The notes under the pieces: model-generated | What the model saw: the letters and a program-made list of their open reading frames with translations, nothing else | What the model was told of the DNA's origin: nothing | Database searches by the model: none | Assembly: GCA_964637705.1 (NCBI GenBank) | Contig: CAZWVM010000203.1 | Location: 1 to 6,074 of the forward strand | Length of the DNA stretch: 6,074 nucleotides | Source: CAZWVM01 sp964637705 | GTDB lineage: Bacteria; UBA8481 | Direction of reading: 5' to 3' | Program-made: the position numbers and the translations under genes | Part shown: positions 1 through 4,332 of the stretch, piece after piece | Layout: every line of letters starts with the position of its first letter | Position numbering within the stretch: position 1 is the first letter of the stretch

Positions 1-958
1 CGCAGAGGTAGCCGTTTTCGCCGTGACGGATGATCTCGCGGTTGGTGTAGATGTCGGAGGTCACGGCCGGCAGCCCGCAGGCCATGGCCTCGACGAGGGC
101 GTTGGAGACGCCCTCGAAATGCGAGGGCAGGACGAAGAGCGAGGCCCGGTTGAGAAGTTCGACGATCTGCTCCTGGGTCTGGCGCCCGAGGAAGGAGACG
201 GGGGCGTTCTTCGCGCGCGCGTGGACCTCGAGCGTCTCCCTCATCTCGCCCTCGCCGACGATCTGGAGTTCCGTTCCCGGCAGCGTGGCGACGGCGTCGA
301 TGAGGGCCTCGAGGTTCTTCTGGAAGGTCAGGCGGCCCACGAAGACCAGGCGGCCCGGCACGCGCTCGAGGCCCAGGGGACGGAACAGGGAGAGGGAGAT
401 CGGGGTGGGCTGGACGAGGACGCGGGCCGAGGGCTTGGCGCCCAGGATCCTGCGCGCGTCCTCCCCGTTGGTCACGACGAAGTAGCGGACGCCGCGCAAG
501 GTCAGCCAGACCCAGGCGTGAACGAAGAGGCGGTAAAAAAGTGGCTTGCCGATGTTGTTCGCCATCTCGATCCAGTCGTAGTTCCAGTAGACGCAGACAC
601 GTGCGCGGCGGAAGAAGAGGGCGCAATACCAGGGATAGAGCGAGGCCGGGACCTGGACCGCGAAGAAGGCGCGGCACTGGGCGAGGGAACGGCGGTGAAT
701 GAAAGGGGCGAGGAAGGCGTAAAGAAGCGAAGGCAGGCCGCGGCGGTTGAAGAGAACTCGGTCCCGGAAGGGAAAGTCGAAGCCGAGGAGATCCGGCTTG
801 TCGAAGGTGGCGAAATACATCTCCTCGCAGTGCTCGAGGTAGAAGCGCCGGCGATCCGCGAAGACCTTCTCGAAGCGGTCCCGTTTCTGGTTCATGATGG
901 TGTTGCCGGGATTGCGGAACTCGGCGACGGGGGGATGCAGGGGTCGGGCGTTGGACAT
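1..958 (-). CDS. GT4-family glycosyltransferase, C-terminus cut off by window edge
   Basis: Reading the minus strand from the ATG at 958-956 gives 319 uninterrupted codons to the window edge. The C-terminal half carries the GT-B donor-domain signature of GT4 glycosyltransferases: FVGRL (206-210) followed by QKN (213-215), LQIVGEGE (231-238), and VLPSHFEGVSNALVEAMACGLP (276-297). The E-x7-E pair in that last stretch (E282, E290) contacts the nucleotide-sugar donor in this family. The last visible residues (NREIIRHGENGYLC) are the usual GT4 segment just before the final helices, so probably 50-100 residues are missing. The N-terminal acceptor domain (1-200) has hydrophobic, aromatic-rich stretches (79-117, 140-162), which suggests membrane association. 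The likely role is adding a sugar to a lipid-linked or surface polysaccharide; donor and acceptor cannot be told. The start is supported by a TTGACA element and a -10-like hexamer 6 nt before the ATG. No Shine-Dalgarno is seen. M22 is an alternative start. It diverges from the pseudopilin array. Confidence 0.9.
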   Translation of the reverse strand, partial: MSNARPLHPPVAEFRNPGNTIMNQKRDRFEKVFADRRRFYLEHCEEMYFATFDKPDLLGFDFPFRDRVLFNRRGLPSLLYAFLAPFIHRRSLAQCRAFFAVQVPASLYPWYCALFFRRARVCVYWNYDWIEMANNIGKPLFYRLFVHAWVWLTLRGVRYFVVTNGEDARRILGAKPSARVLVQPTPISLSLFRPLGLERVPGRLVFVGRLTFQKNLEALIDAVATLPGTELQIVGEGEMRETLEVHARAKNAPVSFLGRQTQEQIVELLNRASLFVLPSHFEGVSNALVEAMACGLPAVTSDIYTNREIIRHGENGYLC

Positions 959-964
959 GAAGTC

Positions 965-994
965 ATGTTCTCGGGCGAGGGCCCGGGCTGTCAA
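965..994 (-). promoter_or_regulatory. Candidate promoter of the glycosyltransferase gene (leaderless)
   Basis: On the minus strand a perfect -35, TTGACA (994-989), is followed after 18 bp by GAACAT (970-965), a weak -10 (3 of 6 matches). Six nucleotides (GACTTC) separate it from the ATG at 958, so transcription would begin at or next to the A of the start codon. The weak -10 limits confidence. The same 6-nt spacing occurs before the NYN gene at 6052. Confidence 0.45.
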
Positions 995-1022
995 CGCCTT
1001 TTCCCGGCGTCAAGGCCTCGAA

Positions 1023-1056
1023 ATCCGGTTCTTGAACAACCGATGAATTACCGGAT
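1023..1056. promoter_or_regulatory. Dyad upstream of pseudopilin 1 promoter
   Basis: Perfect 7-bp arms ATCCGGT (1023-1029) and ACCGGAT (1050-1056) flank a 20-nt centre. Nested inside is CGGTT-cttgaac-AACCG (1026-1042). The element lies in the divergent intergenic region, ending 8 bp before the -35 of the first pseudopilin. It could be a regulator site, but dyads of this size also arise by chance. Confidence 0.3.
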
Positions 1057-1063
1057 CCCCTCG

Positions 1064-1093
1064 TTGACTTTTCCTCCGCCGGGGCGCTACAAT
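1064..1093 (+). promoter_or_regulatory. Sigma70-type promoter of pseudopilin 1
   Basis: TTGACT (1064-1069, 5 of 6 matches to TTGACA), an 18-bp spacer, then TACAAT (1088-1093, 5 of 6 matches to TATAAT). The expected transcription start is near 1100, leaving a leader of about 8 nt before the ATG at 1108. That is too short for a Shine-Dalgarno, and none is present. Confidence 0.65.
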
Positions 1094-1107
1094 TCATATA
1101 TCGGCCA

Positions 1108-1722
1108 ATGAAAGCGCTTACAAAAGGCTCTAACGGGCGGTCGGGCTTCACGCTCATCGAGCTTCTCGTCGTCGTCGCCATCATCGGCATCATCGCCGCC
1201 ATCGCCCTGCCCCGCCTGAAGCAGGCGATCGAGAGCGCCAAGCAGGCGAGAACCGTGACGCGGCTGAAACTCTTCCGCTCCGCTCTCGAACTGTATTTCC
1301 TCGACCACTTCAAGTGCGACGGCGCCATCGAGGGAACGCACCGCTACCCCGGCAACTTCTGGCAGCTCTTCCATTACAGCGCGACCGGAACGCTCCTGGG
1401 TTGCCAGGTTTCCGGGGACCCCAATCATCCCGTTGCCCAGGTTCACTGGTATATCGACGGCAAGGAGAGCGACTATCCGGAAGAGGTCGGAAACGGCCTC
1501 CTGAGCGAGCCGTGGCGCGTCATGGACTATTGCGGGCCGGCCGCGACGCACACCTGGCACCTCAACCGGTCGGTTCAGAACGTGGACGACGGATCTCCCA
1601 TCACGGTGAAGGGCGGTTGGAATTACTGCCGCAATCCCGCGGCGACTCCCATCGTCACCGGCACGATCTGGATCGACGAGGACCAGGCGATCATGGGCGG
1701 CACGCCGGCCTGCGACCTGTAA
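1108..1722 (+). CDS. Type II pseudopilin-like protein, array copy 1
   Basis: A 204-residue protein with a short basic leader ending in SG, then a class III prepilin N-terminus. The predicted prepilin-peptidase cut is G13/F14, the mature protein starts FTLIE with the conserved Glu at +5, and a hydrophobic helix runs to about residue 35. By family knowledge the leader is cleaved and Phe1 N-methylated by a PilD-type peptidase, and the helix anchors or packs the subunit in a pseudopilus or pilus. An amphipathic helix (36-65) leads into a globular, probably periplasmic or extracellular domain. Its motifs are HWYIDG (113-118), DYPEEVGNG (122-130), a 19-residue block from R154 to N172, and the tail WIDEDQAIMGGTPACDL. 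Cys99, Cys142, Cys174 and Cys202 are conserved in all three copies, giving a potential two disulfides; Cys70 is shared only with copy 2. GspG proteins are usually nearer 140 residues, so the C-terminal domain is enlarged. I do not recognise that domain, and the substrate or role is unknown. Confidence 0.9.
   Translation: MKALTKGSNGRSGFTLIELLVVVAIIGIIAAIALPRLKQAIESAKQARTVTRLKLFRSALELYFLDHFKCDGAIEGTHRYPGNFWQLFHYSATGTLLGCQVSGDPNHPVAQVHWYIDGKESDYPEEVGNGLLSEPWRVMDYCGPAATHTWHLNRSVQNVDDGSPITVKGGWNYCRNPAATPIVTGTIWIDEDQAIMGGTPACDL
1217..1248 (+). repeat. 32-nt segment identical in all three pseudopilin genes
   Basis: The stretch beginning TGAAGCAGGCGATCGAGAGC is identical at 1217-1248, 2057-2088 and 2921-2952. 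It encodes the LKQAIESAKQA part of the N-terminal helix. The surrounding helix-coding bases also match closely among copies. Confidence 0.9.
1657..1718 (+). repeat. 62-nt 3'-end repeat, copy in pseudopilin 1
   Basis: These 62 nt are identical, base for base, to 2500-2561 in pseudopilin 2. They encode the common tail up to Asp-Leu. Identity stops at the stop codon (GTAA against CTAG). The equivalent block of pseudopilin 3 differs at 6 positions. Confidence 0.95.
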
Positions 1723-1759
1723 TCTCCTCTCGTTCCTCATCCGTTTCTTCATCCTGACC
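1723..1759 (+). other. Pyrimidine-rich stretch after pseudopilin 1
   Basis: A C/T-dominated, G-poor run directly follows the stop codon. No GC hairpin with a T-run is seen between here and the next promoter, so if transcription ends here it would have to be Rho-dependent. The rest of the gap to 1856 shows nothing I can name. Confidence 0.25.
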
Positions 1760-1875
1760 GGCGGCGGCGCCGATGCCGCGCCCCGGCGCACGGAAACATC
1801 TGGATTGCTTCGACTTCCCTCTCGGGCTCGGCGTCGTCACCCCGGCATCGTCCTGCTATAATTAATACGCAATCG

Positions 1876-1901
1876 TATAACCTTGCCATTTAAAGGGTAT
1901 A
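1876..1901. promoter_or_regulatory. Imperfect dyad and AT-rich block upstream of pseudopilin 2 promoter
   Basis: TATAACCTT (1876-1884) and AAGGGTATA (1893-1901) form 9-bp arms with one mismatch around an 8-nt centre, ending 5 bp before the -35. The dyad sits in an AT-rich island (1857-1904) within GC-rich DNA, which could also act as an UP element. A smaller dyad, ATACG-caat-CGTAT, overlaps at 1865-1878. Confidence 0.35.
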
Positions 1902-1906
1902 TCGTG

Positions 1907-1936
1907 TGGACACGGGTGACGGAAGCGGGATACAAT
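1907..1936 (+). promoter_or_regulatory. Sigma70-type promoter of pseudopilin 2
   Basis: TGGACA (1907-1912, 5 of 6), an 18-bp spacer, TACAAT (1931-1936, 5 of 6). The predicted start near 1943 gives a leader of about 16 nt that just includes the GGGGGAG ribosome binding site. The spacing matches the promoters of copies 1 and 3. Confidence 0.6.
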
Positions 1937-1943
1937 CGGGCAC

Positions 1944-1950
1944 GGGGGAG
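1944..1950 (+). promoter_or_regulatory. Ribosome binding site deciding the start of pseudopilin 2
   Basis: GGGGGAG lies 9 nt before the ATG at 1960. This favours that ATG over the in-frame GTG at 1906, which would overlap the predicted -35 and give an unusually long 27-residue prepilin leader. Confidence 0.6.
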
Positions 1951-1959
1951 TGGACTCTC

Positions 1960-2565
1960 ATGAATGATGTTTCCGCCAGGCGCGGTTTCACCCTGATCGA
2001 ACTCTTGGTCGTCGTCGCCATCATCGGCATCATCGCCGCGATCGCCCTGCCCCGCTTGAAGCAGGCGATCGAGAGCGCCAAGCAGGCGAGGACCGTGAGC
2101 CGGCTCAAGCTCTTCCGTTCCGCGACCAGCATGTATTTCGTCGACCACTTCATGTGCGATGACGCGAACGAGGGGCGGAACCAGTTCCCGGACCAGTTGG
2201 AGCAGCTCTTCCACTACAACAACGACGGTTCCCTCGGAGGCTGCCTCGTGGTCCATCCCCGGCATGCCACGGCCCATGCGCACTGGTACGTCGACGGCTG
2301 CGTCAACGACTACCCCGAGGAGATCGGAAACGGGACCTCGCCCAACGTATTGAACTGGTGCGGCCCGGACGCCGCCCACGGAACCGATCAGCACGCCTGG
2401 CACACCTACAGGGACGTGCAGAGCGTCGATGATGGGCAGCCCTTTTCAACCAAGGGGAACTGGAACTATTGTTCCAACCTCCTGACGACGCCCGTGGCGA
2501 CCGGCACGATCTGGATCGACGAGGACCAGGCGATCATGGGCGGCACGCCGGCCTGCGACCTCTAG
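1960..2565 (+). CDS. Type II pseudopilin-like protein, array copy 2
   Basis: A 201-residue paralogue of copies 1 and 3. The 9-residue leader MNDVSARRG is cut before F10 (mature FTLIE, Glu at +5), and the same hydrophobic helix follows. The middle region differs from its neighbours (for example HFMCDDANEGRNQFPDQ) but keeps the framework motifs HWYVDG (108-113), DYPEEIGNG (117-125), NWCGP, AWHTYRDVQSVDDG and the tail TGTIWIDEDQ plus IMGGTPACDL. Conserved cysteines are 95, 134, 171 and 199; Cys66 is shared with copy 1 and Cys114 is unique. The divergent VQSVDDGQPFSTKGNWN block contrasts with the tail, which is identical to copy 1 even at silent positions. It likely enters the same kind of pseudopilus or pilus as the other copies, perhaps as an alternative or minor subunit. 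No assembly ATPase, platform protein or peptidase gene is in the window. Confidence 0.9.
   Translation: MNDVSARRGFTLIELLVVVAIIGIIAAIALPRLKQAIESAKQARTVSRLKLFRSATSMYFVDHFMCDDANEGRNQFPDQLEQLFHYNNDGSLGGCLVVHPRHATAHAHWYVDGCVNDYPEEIGNGTSPNVLNWCGPDAAHGTDQHAWHTYRDVQSVDDGQPFSTKGNWNYCSNLLTTPVATGTIWIDEDQAIMGGTPACDL
2500..2561 (+). repeat. 62-nt 3'-end repeat, copy in pseudopilin 2
   Basis: Second member of the identical pair with 1657-1718. The match starts at the Thr codon of TGT(I/V)W and ends two bases into the last Leu codon. Confidence 0.95.
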
Positions 2566-2733
2566 CAGTTCGTCTTTCCGACCCATCCCCATCTCCGAAC
2601 CGGACTTCATGGCGACAAACGGAATCGCCCCCACTTTCCCGGCCGCCTCCTCCACATGACCCGCCGGCCGCGCCCGTTCCCCCGGCAGGCTTTCGCACCC
2701 CGTCTCTTCGTTTCCAAGTTCGGTATTTCTTAC
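2566..2733 (+). other. C-rich, G-poor intergenic stretch after pseudopilin 2
   Basis: The 168 nt after the stop codon are strongly C-rich with few G runs up to about 2690, the composition expected of Rho-utilisation sites. No intrinsic terminator hairpin with a T-tract was seen. No convincing small gene was found on either strand. Termination here is an inference from composition only. Confidence 0.3.
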
Positions 2734-2751
2734 ATGGTAAACGTTTACCAT
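2734..2751. promoter_or_regulatory. Perfect 18-bp palindrome, LacI/GalR-type operator
   Basis: ATGGTAAACGTTTACCAT reads the same on both strands, with the central CG and flanking AAACGTTT typical of operators of the LacI/GalR regulator family. It ends 11 bp before the -35 of pseudopilin 3, so its centre would lie near -57 relative to the predicted start. That position fits upstream activation, or repression by looping or by interference with RNA polymerase. No regulator gene is present in the window, and copies 1 and 2 lack this sequence. A LacI-family site often signals control by a sugar or nucleotide ligand, which is inference here. Confidence 0.7.
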
Positions 2752-2762
2752 ATTGTCGGGCG

Positions 2763-2792
2763 TTGACGATCGAGCCGGCGCGGGATTAGAAT
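2763..2792 (+). promoter_or_regulatory. Sigma70-type promoter of pseudopilin 3
   Basis: TTGACG (2763-2768, 5 of 6), an 18-bp spacer, TAGAAT (2787-2792, 5 of 6). The -10 overlaps the first possible ATG (2791), and transcription would begin near 2799. The ATGs at 2803 or 2806 are therefore the likely starts, with almost no leader. Confidence 0.6.
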
Positions 2793-3420
2793 GATGGGCA
2801 GGATGATGAGGAAGACTCCGGAATCTCTCCGCGACCTCCGCCGCCGCGGTTTCACGCTGATCGAACTCCTCGTCGTCGTCGCCATCATCGGAATCATCGC
2901 CGCGATCGCCCTGCCCCGCCTGAAGCAGGCGATCGAGAGCGCCAAGCAGGCGCGCACCGTTCAACGCCTCAAGCTCTGGCGATCCGCCTCCCAGATGTAT
3001 TTCGTCGATCACATCAATCTCGGGGGCGGCATCGATCGCCACGCCTACCCGGACAATCTCCAGCAGCTCCTGCACCACGACGAGAACGGGGCCTTGCTCG
3101 GATGCGGCCACTGGCAGAGCGATCCCACCCACCCGATGCACTACTACATCAACGGCGGCAAGGGCGACTTCCCGGAAGAAGTGGGCGACGGCCAGGGTGT
3201 CGGCTGGTGGCATCTCGACTGGTGCGACGACAACCACGTCTGGCACACCAACCGGAGCGTTCAGAACGTCGATGACGGCTCCCCCATCACGGTCAAGGGA
3301 GGCTGGAACTGGTGCTGGAACAGCGGCAACGCGGACCCGAACAAGCGGGTCCCGACCGGCACCGTCTGGATCGACGAGGATCAGCCCATCATGGGCGGCA
3401 CCCCGGCCTGCGACCTCTAG
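2791..3420 (+). CDS. Type II pseudopilin-like protein, array copy 3
   Basis: The longest reading is 209 residues from the ATG at 2791. In-frame ATGs also occur at 2794, 2803 and 2806, and the promoter position favours 2803 or 2806 (205 or 204 residues, 16- or 15-residue leader). The leader is rich in Arg (RDLRRRG) and is cut at G20/F21 in the longest numbering; FTLIE follows with Glu at +5. The N-terminal helix matches copies 1 and 2 residue for residue through KQARTV. The globular domain keeps NLQQLLHHDENG, HYYINGG, DFPEEVGDG, DWCDD, VWHTNR and the block R155-N173 identical in protein to copy 1. The tail is TGTVWIDEDQPIMGGTPACDL with Val and Pro replacing Ile and Ala. It has exactly four cysteines (105, 145, 175, 207), the set common to all copies, which suggests two conserved disulfides. 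It is extra rich in Trp and His around 136-155 and 172-177. Function is unknown beyond being a pilin-like exported subunit. Confidence 0.9.
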   Translation: MMGRMMRKTPESLRDLRRRGFTLIELLVVVAIIGIIAAIALPRLKQAIESAKQARTVQRLKLWRSASQMYFVDHINLGGGIDRHAYPDNLQQLLHHDENGALLGCGHWQSDPTHPMHYYINGGKGDFPEEVGDGQGVGWWHLDWCDDNHVWHTNRSVQNVDDGSPITVKGGWNWCWNSGNADPNKRVPTGTVWIDEDQPIMGGTPACDL

Positions 3421-3464
3421 TCCCGCCGCAAACCGGATAGAGAAAAAGTTTTCTGACATTTTCC

Positions 3465-3494
3465 TTGATTTCACCGCGCGCCGAGCCGTAGAAT
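3465..3494 (+). promoter_or_regulatory. Sigma70-type promoter of the lipoprotein gene
   Basis: TTGATT (3465-3470, 4 of 6), an 18-bp spacer, TAGAAT (3489-3494, 5 of 6). The predicted start near 3501 gives a leader of about 167 nt, much longer than those of the neighbouring genes. A dyad AGAAAA-ag-TTTTCT lies just upstream at 3441-3454. Confidence 0.5.
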
Positions 3495-3562
3495 CCGCGC
3501 CTTGTGGAGAGACTCGCAGTCGCAGGAGGCGGGGCGGAAGCGCCGCGCTCCCGGAGGAGGGG

Positions 3563-3586
3563 ATGAAGAAGACACGTCGATGGTGA
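3563..3586 (+). CDS. Seven-codon mini-ORF in lipoprotein leader (MKKTRRW)
   Basis: ATG at 3563 opens MKKTRRW followed by TGA. It is preceded by a strong purine tract GGAGGAGGGG (3553-3562) whose first GGAGG is 5 nt from the ATG. The tract can pair with CTCC at 3548-3551 (CTCC-cgga-GGAG). It sits midway in the predicted leader of the lipoprotein mRNA, 81 nt before that gene's ATG. It could be a regulatory leader peptide, or a chance ORF in purine-rich DNA. Confidence 0.25.
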   Translation: MKKTRRW

Positions 3587-3653
3587 AGTGACGTGAGGAC
3601 TCGTCCCGCCCGGCCGCAGCGCGCCCGGGTCGCTGGAAATCGAAATCACTCTG

Positions 3654-3659
3654 AAGGAG
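3654..3659 (+). promoter_or_regulatory. Ribosome binding site of the lipoprotein gene
   Basis: AAGGAG lies 8 nt before the ATG at 3668. It fixes the start there, giving a proper signal peptide, rather than at the in-frame GTG 25 codons upstream. Confidence 0.85.
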
Positions 3660-3667
3660 TCAGGATC

Positions 3668-4285
3668 ATGAAGAAGTCAACGGCCCTCGTTCTCGCTCTC
3701 GTCTCGCTCGTCGCCTGCGGACAGCCCCCCGCCCCGCCCGCGCCCGCGGCCCCCGCCGCCGTCGCGCCGGCCGCCGAGCCCGCCGCCGCGCCGGCCGCCG
3801 CGCCCGCGCCCGCCGCCGGCGGGGCGCTCTTTGACGCCATGGACGCCGTCACCGGCTGGGAAAAGTACAACGGCGACGGTTCCTCCATCAACCTCGCCTC
3901 GGTGCCCGGCGAGACCGGCAACGCCCTGGAGATCTCCTACACCATGGGCACCGGTGCCTGGGTCGCCATGTGGAAGGCCGCCGGACGCGACCTCACCGCC
4001 TACAAGGGTGTCCGCTTCCGCATCAAGGGCGAGGGAAGCGCGAACACGATCGAGTTCAAGCTCGAGGACAAGGACGGATCCAACTTCGTCGTCTTCGCCC
4101 CCTTCAAGTCGAACGCGGCCTCCTGGACGACCGTCGACATTCCTCTTTCCAGCCTGAAGTACGGCTGGGGCGGTGACCAGAACCTCGCCCTCTCCGACAT
4201 CAAGGTCCACTTCGCGATCTCCGCGCAGGAAGGCGACCAGAAGGGCAGCGGCAAGCTCCTCATCGACCAGGTCGAGTTCTACTGA
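3668..4285 (+). CDS. Lipoprotein with CBM11/CIA30-like carbohydrate-binding fold domain
   Basis: A 205-residue protein. MKK plus a hydrophobic stretch ends in the lipobox L14-V-A-C17, so signal peptidase II should cut before Cys17 and the protein be lipid-anchored. Gly18 at +2 is not an inner-membrane retention Asp, so outer-membrane placement is plausible. Residues 19-52 are an almost pure Ala/Pro tether, likely extended. Residues 53-205 look like a jelly-roll, galactose-binding-like domain of the CBM11/CIA30 type. The supporting features are the opening FDAMDAVTGWEKYNGDGSS, GNALEISYTMGTGAWVAMW, the alternating strands YKGVRFRIKGEG / IEFKLEDKDG / WTTVDIPLSSL, and the closing GSGKLLIDQVEFY. 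In this fold class such domains often bind glucans or other polysaccharides, but the ligand cannot be read from sequence. There is no catalytic domain, so the protein is probably a surface binding or tethering factor. It follows the pseudopilins, has its own promoter and good RBS, and ends at a strong terminator. Confidence 0.85.
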   Translation: MKKSTALVLALVSLVACGQPPAPPAPAAPAAVAPAAEPAAAPAAAPAPAAGGALFDAMDAVTGWEKYNGDGSSINLASVPGETGNALEISYTMGTGAWVAMWKAAGRDLTAYKGVRFRIKGEGSANTIEFKLEDKDGSNFVVFAPFKSNAASWTTVDIPLSSLKYGWGGDQNLALSDIKVHFAISAQEGDQKGSGKLLIDQVEFY

Positions 4286-4302
4286 CCGATCCTCGATCGC
4301 CG

Positions 4303-4332
4303 ACCGCCGGCCGCAAGGCCGGCGGTTTTTTT
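4303..4332 (+). terminator. Intrinsic terminator of the lipoprotein gene
   Basis: A perfect 10-bp stem ACCGCCGGCC (4303-4312) / GGCCGGCGGT (4317-4326) with a GCAA tetraloop runs into seven T residues (4326-4332). It starts 17 nt after the lipoprotein stop. On the opposite strand the stem follows the NYN gene's stop codon, with A residues before it but no T-run after it, so it is a good terminator only for the plus strand. Confidence 0.95.

Noticed and set aside
23..1111. 362-codon plus-strand ORF
   Set aside because: Shadow of the GT4 glycosyltransferase on the minus strand: biased composition, no motifs, and it runs through the divergent promoter region.
1758..1785. GC-rich hairpin GCGGC-gccgat-GCCGC after pseudopilin 1
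   Set aside because: Short stem with no T-tract; expected by chance in sequence of this GC content.
1857..1862. Perfect TATAAT as a promoter
   Set aside because: No -35 at 16-19 bp upstream (the sequence there is GTCGTC-like). It more likely belongs to the AT-rich block upstream of the promoter at 1907.
1906..1959. Upstream GTG start for pseudopilin 2
   Set aside because: It would overlap the -35 and give a 27-residue leader. The ATG at 1960 has a good ribosome binding site and a normal short leader.
1108..3420. Three similar units as a CRISPR or mobile-element repeat
   Set aside because: The repeated parts are in-frame coding segments of paralogous proteins. There are no spacers, no terminal inverted repeats and no transposase.
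3441..3454. AGAAAA-ag-TTTTCT as terminator of pseudopilin 3
   Set aside because: The stem is A/T rich with a 2-nt centre and no following T-run, so it is too weak for an intrinsic terminator. It may be a protein site or chance.
2446..3474. 342-codon minus-strand ORF (and similar ones at 1087-1791 and 1837-2403)
   Set aside because: Antisense shadows of the pseudopilins. Their mutual similarity merely mirrors the conserved pseudopilin ends.
3593..3667. Upstream GTG start for the lipoprotein
   Set aside because: It would bury the signal peptide behind 25 Arg-rich residues. The ATG at 3668 has AAGGAG at ideal spacing.
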